The notes below the pieces were generated by a model, which was given only the letters and a program-made list of their open reading frames with translations, made no database searches and had not been told where the DNA came from. DNA of 64,000 bases. Origin: CAYWMD01 sp964458575 (lineage in GTDB: Bacteria > Verrucomicrobiota > Verrucomicrobiia > Limisphaerales > JADLHS01). The DNA is taken from contig CAYWMD010000001.1 in NCBI GenBank assembly GCA_964458575.1, positions 124,001 through 188,000 on the forward strand. The letters are read 5' to 3'. Of the stretch, positions 45,916 through 53,290 are shown in pieces. The translations under genes were made by a program, and so were the position numbers. Position 1 is the stretch's first letter. Every line of letters begins with the position of its first letter.

Positions 45916-47340
45916 CTAAGCCAACAATCGTTGGCAAGCGGCGCGCAGTTGCTTCAAGTGCGCTGCCGACTTCGCTTCGATATAGCAACGGAACAGCGGC
46001 TCGGTGCCGCTGGCGCGGAAGGCAACCCATTCCTGGTTCGGCAGGAGGAATTTGAAACCGTCGGTCGTGATGAACTTCTCGACCTTGAATTCGCCGATGC
46101 GGTCCAACCCGGCACTCAGCTTTGCCATGATCGCGTCTTTGCTGGCGGGTTGAATCGGAATGTTGATTCGCTCGGTGTGAAATTCACCGCATTGCTTCGC
46201 GATTTTCTTGAGAATTTGGCCGAGGGATTTCCGATCCGTGGCTACCAACTCGGCCATCAGCAAACACGCCAGAATGCCGTCCTTTTCCGGCACGTGGCCT
46301 TTCACGCTCAAGCCGCCGGATTCTTCGCCGCCAACGATAATCGGTTCGCTTTCCATCAGCGCGCCGATGTATTTGAAGCCAACCGGCGTCTCGTGGACTT
46401 TCACGCCCAGCATGTTTGCGACTGCGTCCACTTGATGACTCGTCGGCACGGTGCGCACCACCGCACCCGTCCAGCCGCGGTTCTTTTTCAGATGGTAAAG
46501 GGTCAACGCGAGGATTTGATTTGGCGTGAGCCAGGTTCCATCCTTGTCCACGACACCAAACCGATCGGCATCGCCGTCAACGCCCAAGCCGAGTTGCGCC
46601 TTGCCTTTGCGGATCAACTTCGCGACTTCCGCCATGCCATTCGCATCGGCCTCGGGATGATGCCCGCCAAAAAGCGGGTTCAGTTCGTTGTCGAACACCG
46701 TGACCTTCGCGCCGGCTTTCTCCAGCAAGGTGTCGAGGTAACCGCGGCCCGTGCCGTAACGCACGGTGACGGCGAGTTTGAGCTTCGCCTTCCGGATCGT
46801 CGCAAAGTCCACGAGCTTGTGGATTTGTTTGAAGTAAGCCGGTTGCGGGTCAAACGTCTTGCATTGGTAAGTTCCGATGACGGCACCTTTGAAGGCCCAC
46901 TGGCGGGCCATCAGGTTGGCACAGTTGGTTTCAATCTGCTTGGTGACTTCAGGGTGCGCCGGCGCGCCGTTGCTGGTGGAGAATTTCAATCCCTGATATT
47001 CCGCCGGATTGTGGCTCGCGGTCATGTTAATGCCGCCGAGCGCCTTTCGCAGCCGGATGTTGTGAGCGATGACCGGTGTCGGCGTGTCGCGGTTGCAAAG
47101 CAAAGGTTCGAGACCGTTGCTCTCCAGCACCTCCGCCGCCGCCAGCGAGAACTCACGTCCCAGGAAGCGCGTGTCGTAACCAAGAATGACCAGCGGCCGG
47201 CGCTCAAACAGTGGCGATTCGCGATTCGCCAGCTCGGCGCGCAGGTATTGGGCAATCGCCTGGGTGGCGAGCCGCACGTTGTCGAAGGTGAAATCCCGCG
47301 CGATGATGCCGCGCCAGCCGCTGGTTCCAAATTTTATCAT
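45916..47340 (-). CDS. Phosphoglucomutase/phosphomannomutase family protein
   Basis: Alpha-D-phosphohexomutase of 474 residues. All four family signatures are present: N-terminal GTSGWRGIIA, the phosphoserine loop TASHNPAEYQG (S109), the metal-binding DGDADRF and the sugar-specificity loop GGEESGGLS, plus a C-terminal phosphate-binding RASGTEPLFRCY. It interconverts hexose 1- and 6-phosphates; specificity (glucose, mannose or both) is not clear. It could use glucose-1-phosphate from the GlgP-type enzyme. ATG at 47340; a repeat hairpin separates it from nuoA. Confidence 0.92.
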   Translation of the reverse strand: MIKFGTSGWRGIIARDFTFDNVRLATQAIAQYLRAELANRESPLFERRPLVILGYDTRFLGREFSLAAAEVLESNGLEPLLCNRDTPTPVIAHNIRLRKALGGINMTASHNPAEYQGLKFSTSNGAPAHPEVTKQIETNCANLMARQWAFKGAVIGTYQCKTFDPQPAYFKQIHKLVDFATIRKAKLKLAVTVRYGTGRGYLDTLLEKAGAKVTVFDNELNPLFGGHHPEADANGMAEVAKLIRKGKAQLGLGVDGDADRFGVVDKDGTWLTPNQILALTLYHLKKNRGWTGAVVRTVPTSHQVDAVANMLGVKVHETPVGFKYIGALMESEPIIVGGEESGGLSVKGHVPEKDGILACLLMAELVATDRKSLGQILKKIAKQCGEFHTERINIPIQPASKDAIMAKLSAGLDRIGEFKVEKFITTDGFKFLLPNQEWVAFRASGTEPLFRCYIEAKSAAHLKQLRAACQRLLA

Positions 47341-47351
47341 GCGTGTTTAGT

Positions 47352-47456
47352 CGTTGAAGCGGTTAAGCGTTGAAGCGTTAGAACGTTGAATCGTTGCAAG
47401 CGTTTGGCTTCTCCCCGGCTTACGTTTCAACGATTTAACGCTTTAACGTGTTAACG
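47352..47456. repeat. CGTTAAA/CGTTGAA hairpin repeat
   Basis: The left part is made of CGTTGAAGCG-like words and the right part (47423-47456) of complementary words (CGTTTCAACGATTTAACG), forming an imperfect hairpin that fills the spacer between the phosphohexomutase and nuoA genes. A shorter relative occurs at 3575-3606. Confidence 0.65.
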
Positions 47457-47461
47457 CAACG

Positions 47462-47848
47462 TCAGCTCTTCCAATCAAACGCCCGTTTCTTGACGGCATA
47501 AATGTAGCCGACGAACAGGATGCCGATGAACGAGATCATCGAAATTAAAATCAAGTTGCGCGTGGTGACATCCTTGAGCATGTCGCCATAAACCACGGCC
47601 CACGGGTACATGAACACCACTTCGATGTCGAAGAGGATGAACAGCATCGCCACGAGGTAAAACTTCACGGAAAGCCGCGTGTTCCCTTCGCCCACGGGAA
47701 TCATTCCGCATTCGTAGGCGGTATCCTTGGCGCGGTTGTGCCCGCCGCGTTTGCCGAGCAACACGGAAAACACGATCATCCCGCCCGTCGCCGCCACGGC
47801 CAGCGCGAAGAGCATCATCACTGCGATATACTGATCCAATTGTTCCAC
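47462..47848 (-). CDS. nuoA: NADH-quinone oxidoreductase subunit A
   Basis: Membrane subunit of respiratory complex I, 128 residues, with three predicted helices and the family motifs KDTAYECGMIPVG, RLSVKFYLVAMLFILFDIEV and FMYPWAVVYG, and a C-terminal KKRAFDWKS. In most bacteria nuoA is first in a nuoA-N operon; here the next gene in the same direction is a phosphohexomutase, so this copy is isolated. It may be a dispersed subunit or an extra copy. The neighbouring pseudopilin gene lies 98 bases upstream. Confidence 0.93.
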   Translation of the reverse strand: MEQLDQYIAVMMLFALAVAATGGMIVFSVLLGKRGGHNRAKDTAYECGMIPVGEGNTRLSVKFYLVAMLFILFDIEVVFMYPWAVVYGDMLKDVTTRNLILISMISFIGILFVGYIYAVKKRAFDWKS

Positions 47849-47946
47849 GCGACGAGGTTAGGAAGCGGGAAAATGAAGGCAAGAAAATTGATGGCTGGAA
47901 AAACCCATAGGGCGAAGGAAAGCAATCGCCGGTTCCGTCCCAACCA

Positions 47947-48756
47947 TTACGGCTCCGTGTCCGCCTGCTCAAAAGCCCTGAGGATCTTGTCAAAAGCGTT
48001 CCGAACCTGGCTGTAGTCCTGCACGTCCACCGTGAATCGCCGGTCCTTGTTCTCGCGCGCGACCACGTGACCGTCGGCAAACAGGATGTTCACCGCGCGC
48101 TGCTGATGATGCGTGCGGGGCTTGACGCCGAAGTTGACCAGGGTCGGCGGGCACAAGAATTCCGTATCCAGGGCGAGCGCCTGAACCGGAGCACCATTGC
48201 GATTAAGACCCAAACTTTCCATCCGGGGTTGAGCCGGAATGCTGTTGGTATAGGGATCGTCGTACAACCGGGTGTTGCTCGCGTGCCGATAGTAAAAGCT
48301 GCCCTGTGCCTGGCCGATGCCGATCTTCCCCAACTCGGCATCCGTATCCACGAGTTGATCCGAGCCGGGGCAGAACAACACCTTGGGTTGATTGCCGACG
48401 TGCGATTGCAGGAGCAATCCCAGCGCCACAGGCTGACCGTCCACCAGTGAGATCAAGCTGGTGGGGGCGCCGGTGGAAGGATAGAAATTTGCGACCGTCG
48501 CGAAGCCCACCGCCTTGGGACCGAAGGGAATTCGGCCGTCATGATCCACGGAATAAGCGTTGATGGCGAAACCAATCTGCCGCAGGTTGGAAGCGCAGGC
48601 CGTCCGGCGTCCTTTTTCCCGGGCCGAACCGAGCGCCGGCAAAAGCAGCGCCGCCAGAATCGCGATGATGGCGATGACCACCAACAATTCAACCAACGTG
48701 AAGCCCCGAACCTTTGACCGAACCAAAAGCGGGCCGGTCAGCTGCAGACGTTTCAC
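47947..48756 (-). CDS. Type II-secretion-like pseudopilin
   Basis: Protein of 269 residues with a prepilin cleavage/methylation motif (RGFTLVELLVVIAIIAILAA; cut expected after G18, glutamate at mature position 5) and a single N-terminal helix. The soluble part has the lineage's usual features: LLPALGSAREKGRRTACASN, LRQIGFAINAYSVDHDGRIP, and a C-terminal HHQQRAVNILFADGHV segment of the H-X9-DG type. Such pseudopilins are abundant in Verrucomicrobia and Planctomycetes with unclear jobs. It lies 8 bases downstream of the next gene, the duplicated-domain protein, so co-transcription is likely. Confidence 0.88.
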   Translation of the reverse strand: MKRLQLTGPLLVRSKVRGFTLVELLVVIAIIAILAALLLPALGSAREKGRRTACASNLRQIGFAINAYSVDHDGRIPFGPKAVGFATVANFYPSTGAPTSLISLVDGQPVALGLLLQSHVGNQPKVLFCPGSDQLVDTDAELGKIGIGQAQGSFYYRHASNTRLYDDPYTNSIPAQPRMESLGLNRNGAPVQALALDTEFLCPPTLVNFGVKPRTHHQQRAVNILFADGHVVARENKDRRFTVDVQDYSQVRNAFDKILRAFEQADTEP

Positions 48757-48763
48757 AATGGCT

Positions 48764-50260
48764 TTATGGTAGCTGATGCAATTGATAGTAACGCCGACTC
48801 AAGCCCCCCGCATCTGGAAAAGCATTTGCGCCAGTGTTGTTAGTCACCGTGCCCAGGCTGGTCCAGTTGGAGAGCGCCAACGAGATGTTGGTTGACGCCA
48901 GCACCTCAAGTTTCGCCCATGGTTCGCTGTTCACGGTGAACTGGAACTGGCTGCCGCTATGAACCGGGCTCAACAACATCGGCACGCGCTCAAGGCCGAG
49001 GCGCACATTATCCACGTCCCAATAACCGGTCGAAGGGCTGGCAGAAACGTCCACCAGCTGGATTCCCATGTATTTGCCCGCCCAGGCATCCGTCGGCTTT
49101 ACCCCCGGCAACTTCACCGTGAAATCCACAAAATTCGTCCCATCCGGGAACACGGTCAGCGAGTTGGTAATCGTACGCGCTGCAATGATCACCTTGTTGC
49201 TCGATGCGTTCCGGTAGTAAAGGCCCAGTTGAATCATCGCCCCCGGCGGCATGCCGCCCAACCCGCCTATCAAGCCCACCGTCAGGTCATACGCCTTGCC
49301 CACCTCGTACTTCGATTGAAACTGCTGCGTTTGGTTCGCCCAATCCACCGCGTCGTAATCCAGGTAAATCTCGACCGTCGGCGCGTTGGCCATGAACCCT
49401 GCCTGTTGACCGTCAAGGTTGTGAATGTGGTTGGTCTCAGTGGGCGCTGTGTTTAGAAACACCCCCGTGGCCTGAAAGGCCGGCGGCGGATTTTGCGCCC
49501 AGTAATCAATCATCGGGTCGGCATACACGCTCGTTGGCAGCTCGAAGGAACCATTCGGGACGGCGATTGACTCCTTCAATCGGATGTTATCCACGTCCCA
49601 ATAACCGGTCGAAGGACTGCCGGAGACGTCCACCAACTGAATTCCAATGTATTTGCCCGCCCACGCATCCGTCGGCTTTACCCCCGGCAACTTCACCGGG
49701 AAATCCACAAAGTTCGTCCCGTCCGGGAACACGGTCAGCAAGTTGGTAATCGTACGCGCCGCGATGATCACCTTGTTGCTCAATCCGTCCCGGTAGTAAA
49801 GGCCCAGTTGAATCATCGCCCCCGGCGGCATGCCGCCCAACCCGCCTATCAAGCCCACCGTCAGGTCATACGCCTTGCCCACCTCGTACTTCGATTGAAA
49901 CTGCTGCGTTTGGTTCGCCCAATCCACCGCGTCGTAATCCAGGTAAATCTCGACCGTCGGCGCGTTGGCCATGAACCCTGCCTGTTGACCGTCAAGGTTG
50001 TGAATGTGGTTGGTCTCAGTGGGCGCTGTGTTTAGAAACACCCCCGTGGCCTGAAAGGCCGGCGGCGGATTTTGCGCCCAGTAATCAATCATCGGGTCGG
50101 CATACACGCTCGTTGGCAGCTCGAAGGAACCATTCGGGACGTAGATCAAGCCGGCCTGAAGTTCGCCCACCCCAATCGCCATGAGGATCACAAGCGCGAC
50201 GCCGGCGACACCGGGGTTTTTACTGACGCGATGCATCCGTGAAGATTGAACTGGATTCAT
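48764..50260 (-). CDS. Secreted protein with two near-identical tandem domains
   Basis: Protein of 498 residues with a signal peptide (GVAGVALVILMAIGVGELQA). Two copies of a roughly 190-residue domain (each starting PNGSFELPTSVYADPMIDYW) lie in tandem and differ at few positions, such as DGLSNK against NASSNK. The domain looks like a jelly-roll, carbohydrate-binding-type fold (NGSFE start; YWDVDNIRL end), an inference from pattern. The C-terminus carries the shared end domain (KLEVLASTNI...RYYQLHQLP). ATG 50260 begins the signal peptide; the frame opens earlier at 50419. It lies upstream of the pseudopilin gene. Confidence 0.82.
   Translation of the reverse strand: MNPVQSSRMHRVSKNPGVAGVALVILMAIGVGELQAGLIYVPNGSFELPTSVYADPMIDYWAQNPPPAFQATGVFLNTAPTETNHIHNLDGQQAGFMANAPTVEIYLDYDAVDWANQTQQFQSKYEVGKAYDLTVGLIGGLGGMPPGAMIQLGLYYRDGLSNKVIIAARTITNLLTVFPDGTNFVDFPVKLPGVKPTDAWAGKYIGIQLVDVSGSPSTGYWDVDNIRLKESIAVPNGSFELPTSVYADPMIDYWAQNPPPAFQATGVFLNTAPTETNHIHNLDGQQAGFMANAPTVEIYLDYDAVDWANQTQQFQSKYEVGKAYDLTVGLIGGLGGMPPGAMIQLGLYYRNASSNKVIIAARTITNSLTVFPDGTNFVDFTVKLPGVKPTDAWAGKYMGIQLVDVSASPSTGYWDVDNVRLGLERVPMLLSPVHSGSQFQFTVNSEPWAKLEVLASTNISLALSNWTSLGTVTNNTGANAFPDAGGLSRRYYQLHQLP
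49010..49562 (-). repeat. Tandem duplication unit, downstream copy
   Basis: About 553 bases repeated with a period of 579 bases (193 codons) and only scattered differences. It encodes the second domain of the secreted protein at 48764-50260. Confidence 0.9.
49589..50141 (-). repeat. Tandem duplication unit, upstream copy
   Basis: Partner of 49010-49562, in frame, encoding the first domain. Several hundred consecutive bases look identical in both copies, pointing to a recent event or gene conversion. Confidence 0.9.
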
Positions 50261-50433
50261 ATTTGTCAAACTATCTGTGTTGATCCGGCTTGAATAAACA
50301 GCGCCGTGTTCACCAACGCAACGGTTAAGCTGAGTGCAGCATTGACGGCGCAACGGCTTCCGGGATTCAGCATATATTTTCCGGCGTTGAACTTTGATTT
50401 GAAGCACGGGCGCCGGCAAGTATCATGTGAACT

Positions 50434-50739
50434 GTGAAAACGAACGAATGTGCCCCGGTATTGAAGGCGTTAAGCGACCCGGTTCGGCTGCGCATTCTCG
50501 GCCTGCTGCTGACGGAACGATTGAGCGTGAACAAGATCGCCGAGCGTTTGAACCTGCCGCAATACAACGTTTCCCGGCATCTCCGCGTTCTACGCGAGGT
50601 CGGTCTTTTGGACTCGGCCAACGAGGGCAAGGAACACCGGCACGTCGTCGCCGCCAAACTGAACAAACAGTTGACGCGCGACAAATGCACACTGGATTTG
50701 AAGTGTTGCTCGTTCCGCTTCGACACACTTGGCGGCTGA
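50434..50739 (+). CDS. ArsR/SmtB-family transcriptional regulator
   Basis: Winged-helix repressor of 101 residues: LKALSDPVRLRILGLLLTER, then recognition helix region IAERLNLPQYNVSRHLRVL and a beta-wing (EGKEHRHVV). Candidate metal ligands are C6, H68, H70, and the C-terminal C85, C91 and C92 (DKCTLDLKCC). Family members release DNA on binding zinc, arsenic, cadmium or other signals; the effector is not known here. GTG start at 50434. A perfect palindrome just downstream (50781-50806), before the GTPase gene, is a likely binding site. Followed by GTPase and radical-SAM genes on the same strand. Confidence 0.9.
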   Translation: MKTNECAPVLKALSDPVRLRILGLLLTERLSVNKIAERLNLPQYNVSRHLRVLREVGLLDSANEGKEHRHVVAAKLNKQLTRDKCTLDLKCCSFRFDTLGG

Positions 50740-50780
50740 ATCGGCCCGGCGGAGCGAAAAAAGTCTTGCCCCAACCGGTC

Positions 50781-50806
50781 AACGTATGCGCTCATGTGCA
50801 TACGTT
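50781..50806 (+). promoter_or_regulatory. Palindromic operator candidate upstream of the G3E GTPase gene
   Basis: AACGTATGC (50781-50789) and GCATACGTT (50798-50806) are perfect inverted 9-base arms around an 8-base spacer. It lies 42 bases past the ArsR stop and 35 bases before the GTPase ATG, the expected place for an ArsR-family dimer to control the downstream genes. Confidence 0.65.
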
Positions 50807-50831
50807 ATATGAACCCGTTGCCTCCCCTGTC

Positions 50832-50836
50832 AAGGA
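50832..50836 (+). promoter_or_regulatory. Shine-Dalgarno site that fixes the GTPase start
   Basis: AAGGA with a 5-base gap before ATG 50842. The earlier in-frame ATG at 50794 lies inside the palindrome and has no such site, so 50842 is the better start. Confidence 0.7.
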
Positions 50837-50841
50837 CCGCC

Positions 50842-51966
50842 ATGCCCCCGGAGTCCAAACCGAGGTACATCATGATCGGCGGTTTTCTCGGTGCCGGCAA
50901 AACGACCGCGGTGGCAAAGCTGGCCGAGTGGTTGGTCACCCGGGGTAAACGCGTCGGCCTCATCACCAACGATCAGGGCCGCCATCTGGTGGACACAACC
51001 ATTCTACGGTCGCAGGGATTCGCGACCGAGGAGATTCCCGGCGGCTGTTTCTGTTGCCGTTTCAATTCCCTCGTGGAAGCCGCACAAAAGCTGCGCCTGG
51101 AGACGCGCCCGGACTTTTTGATCGCCGAACCCGTCGGGAGCTGCACCGACCTCGTCGCGACCGTCATGTTTCCGCTCCGGAACATTTACGCCACCGACTA
51201 CGCCGTCGCGCCGGTCAGCGTGTTGGTTGATCCCGTGCGCGTTGAACGCGTGTTTGGGTTGAGCCAGGGCGAAAGTTTTTCCGAGCAGGTGCTTTATATT
51301 TATCGCAAACAACTCGAAGAGGCCGACCTCATTGTCATCAGCAAATGCGACTTGCTGGACACGGATCGGCTGGCCGCCTTGCGCGCCAAGCTCACCACGG
51401 AGTTTCCGGGCAAGGAGATTCTGGCAGTGTCGGCACGAAGCGGAATGAACCTGGACGCCTGGTTCGACCGAATCACGAGCGAGTTGCAATCGGCAAACTC
51501 GGCCATGACGGTGGATTACGAAATCTACGCCGATGGCGAGGCGTTGCTGGGCTGGCTGAACTGCACGGTCAAACTCACCGCGAAGAAGCCATTTCCCACC
51601 GATAGCCTGCTCAAAAAGCTCGCGGGCGAGATCCAGACGCGATTGCAATTGAGCCACGCCGAGATCGCGCATCTCAAAATGACACTGCGCGCTGATGACA
51701 ACTCCAACGACGTGGCAGCCGCAAACTTGGTTCGCAACGATTTCGTCCCCGAAGTCTCGCTGCCGTTGCCCAAGCCAGTGACGAACGGGCAATTGATTCT
51801 CAACTTGCGCGCCGAAGCCGCGCCCGATGTGTTAGGCACGGCGGTCCGGCAGGGTCTGGCGGCGACGGCGGCGGAATTCCCAACGCTCACCGCGAGACTG
51901 GATCACCTGGAACATTTCCGGCCGGGCAAACCCCAACCCACTCACCGCGATACAGCGGTTGTTTGA
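50842..51966 (+). CDS. CobW/G3E-family GTPase (metallochaperone-like)
   Basis: P-loop GTPase of 374 residues. Walker A is GGFLGAGKT (13-21) and the metal-binding G3E motif is GGCFCC (C69, C71, C72). The guanine-recognition motif reads SKCD in place of NKxD. The C-terminal part (from about residue 215) does not look like the usual CobW_C domain and has no His-rich tract. G3E proteins use GTP to deliver zinc, cobalt or nickel to partner proteins. The gene lies behind an operator-like palindrome and 8 bases before the radical-SAM gene, so the next protein may be its client. Confidence 0.87.
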   Translation: MPPESKPRYIMIGGFLGAGKTTAVAKLAEWLVTRGKRVGLITNDQGRHLVDTTILRSQGFATEEIPGGCFCCRFNSLVEAAQKLRLETRPDFLIAEPVGSCTDLVATVMFPLRNIYATDYAVAPVSVLVDPVRVERVFGLSQGESFSEQVLYIYRKQLEEADLIVISKCDLLDTDRLAALRAKLTTEFPGKEILAVSARSGMNLDAWFDRITSELQSANSAMTVDYEIYADGEALLGWLNCTVKLTAKKPFPTDSLLKKLAGEIQTRLQLSHAEIAHLKMTLRADDNSNDVAAANLVRNDFVPEVSLPLPKPVTNGQLILNLRAEAAPDVLGTAVRQGLAATAAEFPTLTARLDHLEHFRPGKPQPTHRDTAVV

Positions 51967-51974
51967 TCCAACCC

Positions 51975-53138
51975 ATGTTTTCCGCTCCCACAAAAGCAAA
52001 CAGCCAACGCACACTCCCGGCGGACAGCCTCCGCTCGTTGGACTTGAAGTGCGCCTTGGTTGGCGCGGGCGTCCGTTATCCGCAGGCGGTTTACGACGCC
52101 GTTGCCGGCTGGGCGCGGCTTGAACCGCCGAGCAACCCTTACGCCTGCAATTGCCTCATTCTGCCCGGCGAGGTGTCAGTCCATCTGCATGCCAATGAAA
52201 ACTCGCGCTTCTCCCTTGGGATCGCGAATGGAAAGCCGACATTGTTTGAGGATAGCAACCCCGTCGCGGAAGTGACGTTCCCGGATGCCACGAGTTATTA
52301 TCACCAGAAGACGAGCGCAGGTCACCCATTTGGTTCCGTCGCCGTGCTCGAAGGCCGCTCCACGCTGGCGTTCTTTTACCTCTGGTCCTGCGGATACATC
52401 AAAACGCGCGAGACATGCTCTTTTTGCTTCCAGGTAAAAGCCGACATGGCCGGCTTCAATCTTCCAAGTCCATCTGGTCTGGAAGTCGCCGAAATCATCC
52501 GCTGGGCCATTGACCATGCAAACGTGAAGGAGGTTCAACTCACGGCGGGAACGCTTTTCAACACCTCAACCGAATGTCGCCGCTACGCCGGACTGCTGCG
52601 CACGATTGACCAAAAGGTTGGCCTCGACCGCATTGAATCCGAAATTTATTGCTACATCACCGCTCCAAAGAATCCGCAGGAAGTTGACCAAATCTTTGAA
52701 GCTGGCGCCGATCGCGTGGGCCATGACCTCCACGTTTGGAATCCTGAACTGCATGCGCGCTTCGCTCCGGGCCATGCGCGCCACGTGACGCGTGCCGGAC
52801 AATTGCGCGCCTTGGAACACATCACCAAGAAATTCGGCCCCAACAAAGCCTTCAGCGCCTTTGTTGCCGGCCTTGAACCGCTCGACGACATGCTCACCGG
52901 TGCCGAGTACCTCGCCAGCCGGGGCATCGTTCCCGCTTTTTCCGTTTGGATGCCTACTCCCGGATCTCTCACCGCCGATTCCAAACCTCCGGGTCTTGAC
53001 TATTACCGTCAGGCGCGCCGGGAATTCGCGCGACTTTACAAGCGCTACCACCTGAACCCGCCCGGCACTCCGGCGGGTTCCCACGTTTCGCTCTGCCGGG
53101 ATATTTACCGGAACATGGACGCCATCCTCGCCCCGTAA
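51975..53138 (+). CDS. Radical-SAM-like protein with unusual cysteine spacing
   Basis: Protein of 387 residues. The probable iron-sulfur motif is C139-x8-C148-x2-C151 (SCGYIKTRETCSFCF), wider than the standard Cx3Cx2C. TIM-barrel features follow: VKEVQLTAGTLFNTSTECRR (a glycine/threonine-rich SAM-contact strand), then DRIESEIYCYITAPKN and GADRVGHDLHVWNPELHARF. N-terminal C58 and C60 (YACNC) are extra candidate ligands. ATG 51975 was chosen over a TTG overlapping the GTPase stop. Co-transcription with the GTPase gene is very likely. The reaction is unknown; assignment rests on motifs rather than a family match. Confidence 0.72.
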   Translation: MFSAPTKANSQRTLPADSLRSLDLKCALVGAGVRYPQAVYDAVAGWARLEPPSNPYACNCLILPGEVSVHLHANENSRFSLGIANGKPTLFEDSNPVAEVTFPDATSYYHQKTSAGHPFGSVAVLEGRSTLAFFYLWSCGYIKTRETCSFCFQVKADMAGFNLPSPSGLEVAEIIRWAIDHANVKEVQLTAGTLFNTSTECRRYAGLLRTIDQKVGLDRIESEIYCYITAPKNPQEVDQIFEAGADRVGHDLHVWNPELHARFAPGHARHVTRAGQLRALEHITKKFGPNKAFSAFVAGLEPLDDMLTGAEYLASRGIVPAFSVWMPTPGSLTADSKPPGLDYYRQARREFARLYKRYHLNPPGTPAGSHVSLCRDIYRNMDAILAP

Positions 53139-53147
53139 TCGTCGGTT

Positions 53148-53184
53148 GAGGATTAAGAGTAAGATTAAGATTGCGATTAAGCGG
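53148..53184. repeat. AAGATTAAG-type repeat, second copy
   Basis: Runs of GATTAAGAGTAAGATTAAG follow the radical-SAM gene, of the same word type as 20533-20616. The rest of the spacer to 53290 shows nothing further. Confidence 0.55.
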
Positions 53185-53290
53185 GAGTGTCAATCTCAGC
53201 ACATCCACCATTTGAGCCATTGTTGAACAGGAGCAACCAAAGGAAACAGAGATAGAACTTCGCTCCTCCGTTTCCGCTGTTCTCTCCTCT

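Noticed and set aside
45832..47373. Long plus-strand frame (513 codons)
   Set aside because: It is antisense to the phosphohexomutase gene, which has all four family signatures.
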